A DNA stretch of 64,000 nt, taken from assembly GCA_008692225.1 (NCBI GenBank), contig VICG01000011.1:1116001-1180000 (forward strand), given 5' to 3'. The position numbers and the translations under genes were made by a program. The stretch comes from Monilinia fructicola (Eukaryota > Ascomycota > Leotiomycetes > Helotiales > Sclerotiniaceae). This document shows positions 55,120 to 64,000 of this stretch, piece by piece. The notes beneath the pieces were generated by a model. That model searched no databases. It saw only the letters and a list, made by a program, of their open reading frames with translations, and had not been told where the DNA came from. How positions within the stretch are numbered: the first letter of the stretch is position 1; each line of letters opens with the position of its first letter.

Positions 55120-55245
55120 CACACTCACACACTCACACACTCACACTCACACTCACACTCACACTCACACACACAGACTCACCATTTGGCCCAAGACTCC
55201 AATGCATTCATTCATTCATTCATTTATTTATTTATTTATTTATTC
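55120..55245. repeat. CACACT and TTCA/TTTA arrays
   Basis: A CACACTCACA-type array at about 55120-55175 is followed after 30 bp by (ATTC)n/(ATTT)n at 55205-55243. Confidence 0.9.
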
Positions 55246-55300
55246 ACCCATCTAATCGAGTAATAATTAATATTTACATCACTCGCATGAGTCGCATCAC

Positions 55301-55340
55301 CTCCCATCACCTCCCATCACCTCCCATCACCTCCCATCAC
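55301..55340. repeat. Four exact copies of a 10-mer (CTCCCATCAC)
   Basis: Four perfect tandem copies, preceded by a partial copy. Confidence 0.95.
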
Positions 55341-55589
55341 TCATCTCCCTTACATCATACTAACTCATCACGCTCATCAAGCGGGTCCCCTCTAACTTCT
55401 AAGTCATTTCCCTATAGGGTTCAAGGTTTCAATGCAAACAAAAAGACTCAGATCATCGTCATAGGGGATCGATCTCGCCTACTCCAGAACGATCAGGCCG
55501 AAGCCGAAAGCAAGCTTCTAGAAGAGAAATGCTTCCAAGCATGCAAAGGAAATTAAACATTTTCACCAATCTAATCAATTGCAAGTTGG

Positions 55590-55629
55590 AGCCCATCCAG
55601 CCCATCCAGCCCATCCAGCCCATCCAGCC
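55590..55629. repeat. Tandem 9-mer (AGCCCATCC)
   Basis: Between four and five copies of a 9-bp unit. Confidence 0.9.
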
Positions 55630-56115
55630 CGTCTAACCCCTCCCGGCCATTTCCGCCATGTCAGCCATATCCATTAGCCATGTCAGCCCTCCCAACCATC
55701 CACCCAGTGCCCCAGCCCTCTCAGCCCTCATCGAATCTACAGTACAGAACAGAACAGCACAGTTCGGTACCGATTCTGCACCGGACTATTACCATTATTC
55801 CTTCCTTCTGCATCCCAAGTGACCTAGCAGACACATCATCGACCAGTCTTCAATCAATCCCGTACAAATAAACAATGCCACGTTACCAACAGCGTTAGAG
55901 CGAGCGACTTGGGTCCCCTCGCGAGCACATCACTCATCAAATCAAATCAATATCCGTATCGTCTCCTGGGAATCAAATCCCTTGATCAAGAATAAGGCGA
56001 TAGATCAGAGAAAGATCAGAGTGGATGAGGGAGCGAGAGAGGGTTCCAACTTCCAAGGGGTTAGAGGAAAAAGATCCGAAAATGATCAGAAAATGATCTG
56101 CATAGTACATAATAC
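55630..56115. other. Gene-poor stretch
   Basis: No gene or notable structure; short frames only. Confidence 0.4.
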
Positions 56116-56226
56116 ATAGTATGTAGCATGTAGCATGTAGCATGTAGTATGTAGTATGTACATATGTACATACATACCTAGGTACATCCATCCATCCATC
56201 CATACATCCATCCATCCATCCATCCA
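56116..56226. repeat. GTAGCAT heptamer array followed by CATC array
   Basis: About six GTAGCAT/GTAGTAT heptamers at 56116-56160, then after a CTAGGTAC palindrome a (CATC)n array at 56186-56226. The same heptamer recurs at 60346-60436. Confidence 0.9.
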
Positions 56227-56449
56227 GTCAGTCAATTAGTCTTATACTGTATGCAGACAGACTACCTTACTTTGCTTATCACATACATTACCTCCCCACC
56301 CTTCCCTCCTTTGCTTGCCCAAGAAGGAGGAGCATCGAGATCCATTGCAAGCAAAGGATTCTGATTGGTCAATCATCGCCAAAATAAATATATTCAAAAA
56401 CCCATTAAAGAGCAAATCACCCATATTGTACTGTAGTATCAATCAATTC

Positions 56450-56545
56450 ACCCAATTCACCCAATTCACTCAATCCATCCATCCATCCATCCATCCAAGC
56501 AAGCCTCCCTCTCTCCCTCCCTCCCTCCCTCCCTCCCTCCATCCC
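56450..56545. repeat. CCAATTCA, CATC and CTCC arrays
   Basis: Three short arrays in series: CACCCAATT units (56450-56470), CATC units (56475-56496) and CTCC units (56508-56542). Confidence 0.9.
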
Positions 56546-57860
56546 TTCCCCTTCCCAACAATCCTTCCCACTCGTCCCCACCGCATCTCGATGACATTCC
56601 ATCGTCCAGCACCCCAATCGTCTTTCTCGTGGTGAAATCGACGATGACGTTCCCATTAGGTTTAGCGGCCCCAAGCAGCCCTCGCCCTAGCACCGTCTAG
56701 AACACGGCGCGACCGGGATCCCCAAAACTCTGCTCCATCTAGCGCGTCGATTTTCGCTCTGGCAATGGGGCGCGCCCCCACTCCCCTACTCCGCTTCTGG
56801 CCCTCGCGAGCCAAGACTTGGGAGCTGCTCCATTTTCTTTGGGAAGGACCTGTCTGTCTGTCTGTCTGTCTGTCCGCTTGGGGCAGGGCATCTTGATCTT
56901 CCCTTCAATGATGATTAAATCTTTCTAATTTTTTAATTTTTTGATTTTTTAATTTTTTAATTTTCTAATTGTTTAATTCTTTAATTTTTTTTTATGTTCA
57001 TAGTGAGCTCTCCCTCCTCTTCATTCTCCGTCTGCTGCTGCGGCGGCGGCGACGGCGGCGTGGATGAGAAGCCTACCCTCCCCATCCTTCTCCCTGGTGA
57101 CACTTTTTGACATTCTTGTTTACATACACATCCGTAGCCCGATATGAATTTTTATCTTTATCTCTATTTTCATTTTTCCTCCTCTTCTTATTTTTTATGT
57201 TCTCTGGCCATGGGGGGGAGGCGCGCCCCACTCCTGGGGATTGTGCACAAGGTGTCTGTCGCGCTAGTCCCGTTGGGCGCTAGGGACCCTTTGCTCATCC
57301 CTGCGGCTGGGAGAAACGAACCCCTCAATGGGTCCGCGTGTGTATGCATCTTGTGTCAGGGTTCTCCATATCGCGATGATACACCGTTTTTCTCGATCGG
57401 CTTTGCTGGTGTGACGTCATGGGATTGTGTGAATGCCATGTTTTTGAATTTGGAAGGGGGGGAGGCGGAGGGAGGGGGGTGGCCAAGGGATATTCTGGGA
57501 CGGGGAAGAAAATGTGTTTGATGGTTGGATGGGTTGGATGTGGTGTTGAGTGGGACTTGAGGGTAAGTGAGTGTCAGGTTGGTTTGGGTTTTAGGAGGAA
57601 GGGATGGATGCATAGAATCGATGGATGGATGGATGAAGGGATGCTGATTGGGGACTTTGGATTTGGGATTTGGGATTTGGGACTTGGGGAGAAGGATTAT
57701 TAGATTAGATCTTTGATGGGAGGTCAATTTTTTATTGGTTAGAGTTTTTGATAGTTGATGGAAAGTTTATATGATCGTAGGTGTTTATTGTTTATGGTTA
57801 TTGATTTTGATATTGATATTGGTCTTGTCATGTATGGTTGTGGTGATTGATATTCTCATT
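56546..57860. other. Gene-poor stretch
   Basis: It contains a TGTC run (56850-56873), a TAATTTTT octamer repeat (56925-56995), a CGG/CGA run (57037-57060), and G-rich sequence at 57455-57560. GC-rich islands such as 56690-56830 and 57200-57330 have ordinary composition but show no gene I can support. Confidence 0.4.
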
Positions 57861-57861
57861 G

Positions 57862-57920
57862 CTATTGATATTGATATTGATATTGGTATTAGCATTGGTA
57901 TTGGTATTGGTGTAAGAGAA
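57862..57920. repeat. ATTGAT/GGTATT hexamer repeat
   Basis: Degenerate hexamer units over about 60 bp. Confidence 0.85.
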
Positions 57921-58138
57921 ATACCAGTAATCACGATGGAAGGAATGATTAAGTGACTGATTAAGTGACTTGGTAACTGACTGACTGACTAGATGATTGA
58001 CTGACTAGATGATTGACTGACTACTGTAATCACGTAGAATCACCTATTACCTACTTGTCCCAACCTGACCTACAGTACGTACCTATTGAAATCTCTGGCG
58101 CGTATATGGACAATTCATAGTTGCATAATATAGTCAGG

Positions 58139-58196
58139 CTGTATGTATGTATGTACTATGTAGGTATGTATGTATGTATGTATGTATGTATATATG
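58139..58196. repeat. TATG tetranucleotide array
   Basis: About 12 TATG units with a short interruption containing ACTATGTAGG. Confidence 0.9.
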
Positions 58197-58799
58197 TATC
58201 CCTAGCATTGCTACCCAGTATATCCCAACTGATCGATCAGTAATCTCCCTCCATCTGCCAGTCTTGGTACGATGATAATTTAAGTATGAGTGTGACTATA
58301 CTAATCAATAATCAATAATAACAACAGCGAGGATAACAATAACAATAATAAATAATAAATAATAATAATAAAAATAAAAATATCAGCATCCACCCACCCA
58401 CCCACACACACACACACACACCCTCACTCAAACCATAATGGCGGCTGAAGAAAAAATCAACCCAGGTGGAACCCCTTTTCCACAGCCCTTCCATAGCGGT
58501 ACCTTCTAGCGAGCGGCGCGGGAAAACAAGAACCATGCAACACACAGCAAGTAGGCAAGGTAAGGCAAGGCAAGGCCAGTGCCGTCCAACCAACCCAATC
58601 ACGCCCCTTCTTCTGCTTCTTTTTTCCTCCATGCTCCCTGCGCCGTCCTCCTTCCTTCTTCCCCCTTCCAAACGCCATCAAGGGTCCATTCAGAGTCAGG
58701 AGCCGTGAACCCATTCCGCGAGAGCGCGTGCGTGTTTCGGCATTCTCGGGCTACCTGGCGGGCTAGGGAGAGGTGACTAGGTCGTTGGACAGCGCAGCA
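58197..58799. other. Gene-poor stretch with AAT and CACA runs
   Basis: It contains AAT-type repeats (58317-58381), a CCCA/CACA run (58391-58421) and a GGCAA pentamer repeat near 58555-58575. No supported gene. Confidence 0.4.
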
Positions 58800-58975
58800 T
58801 AGCACAGCACAGCACAGCGCTGCGCTGCGCTGCGCTGCTGCTGCACCGCACCCACCGCATCGCATCGCATCGCATCGCACTGTACTTTGGTACTGTAAGA
58901 GTAGATGCTGCTAGGGATACAGGACAGGACAGGACAGGACAGGACCGGACAGGATAGGATAGGATAGGATAGAAT
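58800..58975. repeat. Cluster of pentanucleotide arrays (ACAGC, GCTGC, CGCAT, AGGAC, AGGAT)
   Basis: In sequence: ACAGC/GCTGC units at 58795-58842, CGCAT units at 58855-58880, AGGAC units at 58920-58955 and AGGAT units at 58955-58972. All have a 5-bp period. Confidence 0.95.
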
Positions 58976-59139
58976 AGCACATGCTCTGACGAAACGTCCA
59001 AGCTTCTTTCTTGTTCCTGGCTGATGCTGCTTGCTTCCTTGTTGATGGGGCGGGCGTCGGGTGGGTCGGGAAGGTTAGGTTAGGTTAGACTGGGCTGTCT
59101 GCTAAGAAGTAAGAAGTAAGACTGACGGTGCTTGCTACA

Positions 59140-59195
59140 TACAGTACAGTACAGTACAGTACAGAACAGAACAGTACAGTACAGTACAGAACAGC
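59140..59195. repeat. ACAGT/ACAGA pentamer array
   Basis: About eleven ACAGT or ACAGA units in tandem. Confidence 0.95.
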
Positions 59196-59280
59196 ACCGC
59201 ACTCTGTCTACAGTAGTCAGACGATACTAGTTAGTGATCCGCACCCCAATTCTGGCACCTCTATTTTTTCCAATTTTAAT

Positions 59281-59395
59281 TTTAATTTTTGATTTTTCAT
59301 GGTTAATTTTTAATGGTTGATTTTTAATGATTAATTTTTCATGGTTAATTTTTCATGGCTAATTTTTCATGGCTAATTTTTCACGGTTAATTTTC
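59281..59395. repeat. Minisatellite of 14-15 bp units
   Basis: Seven to eight degenerate copies of a TTAATTTTTCATGG-type unit; later copies are closer to identical than earlier ones. Confidence 0.85.
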
Positions 59396-59785
59396 TCTCT
59401 TCCATGGTTTCTTTCTTCTCTCGCCTTCCTCCTCGCGAAACCATTACCCGATCGAGGCAAGGCCGTGGTGTGCGCGTGCGACTTGCAGCGCGCCAACTGG
59501 CCTGTCTCGCCGGTCGGTCTGTCAGTCACAGCGTCCGTCGTGTCCGCTCGGAAGTTTTCTACCAGGATGGGGGTTTCTGGGTAACATTCATTGCATTCGT
59601 ACGCCGCTCGCACCGGACTGTGGTGATGTATGTGATGGGCGGCGGTGATGGGTCGTGAGTGAGGCGCATGCCATTCCTCGCTTGGATGGGCGATGGACTA
59701 TCGTTCTCCGGTGGGTGCTATGGATGCTGAGAGTTGCTACGGTGTTTATTACTATTTTGCCATCTTGTACGTACGGCGCGTATAT
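59396..59785. other. Gene-poor stretch of ordinary composition
   Basis: GC-richer sequence with overlapping short frames on both strands and no motif. No supported gene. Confidence 0.4.
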
Positions 59786-59940
59786 AGTATGTATGTGTGT
59801 ATGTATGTATGTATGTATGCATGTATGTGTGTATGTATGCATGTATGTATGTACATCTATCTGATCGTATCGTATCGTGTCGTATCTATCGTATCGCATT
59901 GTGCCATCCATACGTATATCAAGCAAGCAAGCAAGCAACA
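59786..59940. repeat. TATG array, GTATC pentamers and AAGC units
   Basis: TATG/TGTA units at 59786-59852, TCGTA pentamers at 59864-59897 and AAGC units at 59922-59937. Confidence 0.9.
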
Positions 59941-60345
59941 CAATCACCTCGGGGATTACGATGACAAAAAAGAGCAAGTCCTTACTTACTGTACTCAGCT
60001 CAGCCATGCGCGAAGAAAGCTTAACGTTTGATCTTGGAGCGACGACATAGGATAGGATGGGATGGGACAGGACAGGCCAGGCCAGGATAGACACTGTAGA
60101 TGATAACAGCCGTAACCCTTCAAACTCTAATGTTGGGAGGGGAGCCAAAAGAAAAGTCAAAAAAATCCTCACCATCCGGCTGCGGTGGGTGTGCGGAGAC
60201 ATCGCTCCGTCGCATTGCCCATCCAATCAGACGGCGTGGAGGGCGGTGTTTCGTCGTTCCTCTGACTAAAACTGCCGAAGGGATAATGGGACGTAAAGCA
60301 TATTTACTGCAGGGTCTTGTATGACGACAATGGGCAGATGCTGTA

Positions 60346-60436
60346 TTGTATGTATGTAGTATGTAGCATGTAGCATGTAGCATGTAGCATGTAGCATGTA
60401 GCATGTAGCATGTACTATGTACTATGTACTATGTAT
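60346..60436. repeat. GTAGCAT heptamer array, second locus
   Basis: Seven to eight perfect GTAGCAT units followed by GTACTAT units. Same unit and same orientation as at 56116-56160. Confidence 0.95.
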
Positions 60437-60637
60437 GGTACAGTAATCAAATAACCTTATAAGGTTGATGGAATGGTACAGTATTTCTGGACCGTCAATA
60501 GTTTCGCGGGAAAAGTTTAATTGTTGTTTTACGTTGGGATGTATTTGGTGTGGGCTTATGTCGTGTGGGTTTATATTATGCCGTTTAATGTTATGTTGTT
60601 TTATTTATGTCATGTTATGTGATGTTATGTTACCTGG

Positions 60638-60675
60638 CCTTGCCTTGCCTTGCCTTGCCTTGCCTTGCCTTGCCC
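60638..60675. repeat. CCTTG pentamer array
   Basis: About seven perfect CCTTG units. Confidence 0.95.
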
Positions 60676-61346
60676 TACCGTGCCCGTGCTGTAGTTATGT
60701 CGCGACACTCCATGGTGTGGTGCCACTCTGCGAAATCGTGTACAGAAATGATGTGTGGAATCTACGATCTCCCTCGTGGGAGGCAAAGCGGAGCAGACTC
60801 CGTAGGTCCTATCGGGATTTATTGGTTGGCGGGGAAACGTGTCACGTTGATCCCAACAGCCCATCCATAGCCATCGCGCCATCGCACCATCACCCTCCCT
60901 CTCCCTCTCCCTCTCGCCGGACAGCGTGATGGCGACGACGAGGAGGAGGTGGAATCGTGGACGTAAAGCTGCCCTGCTCTCGTGGAGGGGAGGGGTAGCG
61001 ATTAAACTTTCATCCTTATCATGTTCCTGCCATGGGATCTCGGCGTGATGATTGGCTGCGTGCAAAAGTGTGAAAATCCCCTATATCCGCACCCCTGGCT
61101 TGGAGCAGTGGGTAAAGCCCGACGCGTCTTGCTATCTATCAAATGAGACGATGTGCATCCTCGGACCACATCTAGATTCCACAAACCGACATTTCACTCA
61201 GCGACGGTAGGGCAAAGGCGCAGTGGGAGGAGATATCTCCGAATGCGACAGACAACACTCCTACTTCACAGGCGCGAGAGGCTTTTACAGGGAAGGGCAT
61301 GGCAGATGCGAATGCGAATAATGTAGGACTCGTCCCGCGTGGTGAA
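60676..61346. other. Gene-poor stretch
   Basis: Ordinary composition, a short CCCTCT repeat near 60893-60915, no supported gene. Confidence 0.4.
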
Positions 61347-61349
61347 GGA

Positions 61350-61393
61350 TTGGGGTTGGGGTTGGGCTTGGGGTTGGGGTTGGGGTTGGGGGG
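61350..61393. repeat. TTGGGG repeat
   Basis: Seven TTGGGG-type units with one TTGGGC variant, ending in G6. Able to form a G-quadruplex on the plus strand. Not the usual fungal telomere unit (TTAGGG). Confidence 0.9.
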
Positions 61394-63239
61394 ATGGGCT
61401 TGATTGGCATCGCCCCCGGATTTGGGAGGGGTGTCTGGTCGCTGAGTGGGCGCGAGGTGTGTCTCGTCTTATTTTCTTGTAGAACGTGAGGTTGGCCATA
61501 CAGTAGTGTTAGACTTGGGGTGGCACGAGAAAGGCTCTAGCCCGTCTAGATGCTGGTCGTAGGATGTGATATGTGATGGAAGTTCGGGAACGGGGCCCGT
61601 CTTTCGGTACGAGGACCCTTTGGGTTGATTGTGAGAGTGTGCTTTCCTGTAGGATGGGAGGATTTGGGACCGGGAGAGGAGGGTGGGGCGAGGGGGAAGG
61701 AGGTACCGTAGGTAGGTAGAGTCGATACGGTAGAAGGTCTGTCGATAGAGTAGATGGAGCACTAGGTCCTTTTGCACATACCGTCGATCTAGGGGTCTGG
61801 CTACAGGTGTGAGTACATAGATCTACGAAAAAATCTCGTCGGGAGATCTCAGAGGAGTTTCGAATATTGAAAAAGGATGATGGGAAAGTTTAATGCAATT
61901 CTTTTGATACGAATACGTGCGATGAGTATCAAATGATTATTTGCTCTTCATTTTAATAGCGGTTGGGATTAGAAAGACTAGATCCCTTAATGGCATAGCA
62001 CTGAGCGTAGCCAGAGGGCTAATGGTCAGAATGGTAATAATATTATGTATTAAGATAAGGCGCAATAATCTACCAACCCCTTTTGGTTTTAAATCGACGA
62101 TAGGATATCTGAAACTCGATGACTTCATTTGCTCGTGGCTTCCCGTTGATGAAGATTCAAAGTGTTTGCGCATTAGCAAGGTTCCATACAGCATGGAAGG
62201 ATGGAAGGATGGAAGGATGGAAGTATGAATCTATGAATCTATGAATCTATGAACATGTGAAGACATGAGTATATCGATACATCCATCAATCAATCAATAT
62301 ACGATTCAAAAGAAGATGGTATGAAATATTTTCCCAAAATAATCGCTTCGGGTGTACAGACAACTAATTCTTCGTTTACTTTTGTTTTATGGTTTTGGCT
62401 TTCCCGTCAACATTCTCAACCAACACGAACGTTTGGGGGAAGGAAAGAAAATATGCTGTACAACACGTGTTGTGCGCCACGGATGTAGGATGGACCAGGT
62501 TCGAAAGTTCTCGGGGAGAAAATATGATGAGTATTCGGCATTGTGATGTGGTCCCCGGCTTTTGGGATAGAGCTAGCTAGCCATCGTAGTTTCTGTGCAC
62601 TTGCTGATCTCTTGAGTCAATTATAAAGAATAGGATTCATGTGTCTAAGGTGAAAATGCGATGGCTCTAACCCGTTTGGTCCTCTCTAGCAGATTCAGTA
62701 GCTCTAGCTCGCTGCTGCTGGAGCCTTCTCTCCCAATACATGAGGATGTCGACTCATTCGCACTACTGAGTGTCCAGAGGGAACGCTCTTTCACGTTAGA
62801 ACGAGTCAGCCTTGAGGTTCGATGTTCGGCCGGGATTTATTCGGGTGGCCATGTACGCCTGCTAATTGCCTACTGGAATGTGTCGACGATCGTGGTTGCA
62901 ACCGTGTTTTCTCCAAGTCTCTGCCCAGTGCCCCGCCTGGTGGTGGTGGTTGGATGGATGGATGTTGTGATTGAAGGGCTGATTGATGACTGGGTATATG
63001 GGTGGTGGGTGATGGGTTATGATGTGTAACATGGGAGGGAGGGAGGGAAACTCAGGGTGTACAGGACAGGACAGTATATGCAGAAGTTAAAGTGCGCCTT
63101 CGCGGTTCTAATCTATGCAAGCACGGTTCAAGGCATGCTTTTCTTACTCGTACGGGAAAGGTATGTTTCCAGTATGATGGATGATGTGTATGATGGGTAT
63201 GATGGGTATGAATGATATGATGATATGATGTTATGATGT
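61394..63239. other. Gene-poor stretch
   Basis: It contains GGAAGGAT units (62196-62222), ATCTATGA units (62227-62250) and a GGGA run (63032-63050). Frames are short and overlapping; none has a motif. Confidence 0.4.
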
Positions 63240-63430
63240 TATGATGCTACTGCTACTGCTACTGCTATTGCTACTGCTATTGCTACTGCTACTGCTACTA
63301 CTACTGCTACTGCTATTGCTATTGCTATTGCTATGACGGTACGTTTAAATTTGACAATTGGAAATCAGATACTGTTTCTGTTTCTGTATCTGTATGTGTA
63401 TGTGTATCTGTAGCTGTATCTGTATAGTAA
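63240..63430. repeat. TGCTAC and TGTATC hexamer arrays
   Basis: TGCTAC/TGCTAT units at 63244-63332 and TGTTTC/TGTATC/TGTATG units at 63371-63426. Confidence 0.95.
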
Positions 63431-63744
63431 GTATAGGTAGAGTAACAGAAAGACGTCAGTCACAACAGTAGTTTGCTGAATCTATCATTTTTGGTCTCTA
63501 CTCGTGGCTAGATATCGGTACATCCATACAATAACTTCCTTTCAACACATCACATCAACATGATTCTGATTATCCACTGAAATCCGTTTAATCGTAACTT
63601 TCCTAATTTAGTCGATTTCTTATTTTCTTCTGGGTAAGGATTTACACAATATATGCCATCGTTTCCAAGTACCCCGGTAGAAACTTCCAAAAGGCCTGCG
63701 ATGCACTCCGTGACACCCTTCTTTTCATTCTCCCTTCCTTGTCT

Positions 63745-63880
63745 AGGTCATAGTAGTGATAGTGGCAGTAGTAGTAGTAGTGATAGTAATGATAATAGTA
63801 GTGATAGTGGTAGTAGTAGTGGTAGTAGAAGAACCAATAACCTTAGTAGAAGTAGACGTAGAAGTAGCAATATTAGGTAG
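63745..63880. repeat. AGT/AGTGAT trinucleotide-type array
   Basis: Degenerate AGTAGT, GATAGT and GGTAGT units over about 130 bp. Frames here give Ser/Asp or Thr/Ile runs and are not called as genes. Confidence 0.9.
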
Positions 63881-64000
63881 GAATAGAACTAAGTGATCAT
63901 AGTAGTAGAACTGGATGATGGCAGCAACCTTTCCTATTTTCATTGCCAGTGTCATTGTCATTTTCATATCCGTCTCCATCCATTCGATCTTCATCTCCAT

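Noticed and set aside
55301..55340. CRISPR-like repeats
   Set aside because: The copies are contiguous with no spacers, and the sequence is eukaryotic.
61350..61393. Internal telomere
   Set aside because: The unit is TTGGGG, not the TTAGGG used by most filamentous ascomycetes, and the array is short.
1..64000. tRNA, rRNA or snRNA genes
   Set aside because: I looked for TFIIIB-type A/B box words and conserved rRNA/snRNA stretches and saw no convincing candidate; a covariance-model scan would be needed to be sure.

Overview
The window reads as nuclear DNA of a filamentous ascomycete. Genes carry short (48-145 bp) GT-AG introns with CTAAC/CTGAC-type branch sites. Recognisable products include RAD51, NUP120, VPS26, LSM8, a fungal phosphoketolase and a 'modin'-type protein. 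The style of the F-box and modin proteins suggests Leotiomycetes (Sclerotiniaceae-like), but that is inference.

Layout. 0-18 kb: end of an F-box/LRR-like protein (1-909, runs off the window), a small membrane-anchored protein (3344-4342, -), a second F-box-like protein (4980-7115, -), a large secreted WSC-domain protein with Kex2-type repeats (10015-12999, -) and, divergent from it, a cyclin K/T-like transcriptional cyclin (13952-15772, +). 18-32 kb is the densest part: an NAD-dependent epimerase-like gene, RAD51, NUP120, VPS26 with an unknown ORF 1 nt upstream, LSM8 (98 aa in three exons), and a six-segment-to-protein nucleoside hydrolase gene (five exons). 32-38 kb: two degraded AT-rich inverted-repeat elements, a lysine-rich membrane-anchored protein, a 200-bp ATTGT array and a modin-like gene. 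39.6-45.2 kb: phosphoketolase (-) and acetate kinase (+), a divergent pair that together form the xylulose-5-P/fructose-6-P to acetyl-P to acetate branch. 46.3-46.8 kb: a short membrane protein visible only across three frame breaks. 47-64 kb: essentially no gene I can support, but very many micro- and minisatellites, many with a 5-bp period.

Two things stand out. (1) The WSC protein carries at least five copies of a PWAS...VPG motif in its C-terminal half; the last three each follow a Lys-Arg site, 48 and 44 residues apart. This is the architecture of fungal Kex2-processed repeat precursors, here joined to a WSC domain. (2) Six otherwise well conserved or coherent genes are broken by single-base indels with a polarity: every +1 lies in an A/T run (5 events), and the -1 events lie in or next to G/C runs (8 events). 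After correction each coding length becomes an exact multiple of three. This looks more like base-calling or assembly error than decay, but it affects every annotation between 18.4 and 46.9 kb.

All calls are from reading the sequence; no database search was possible.
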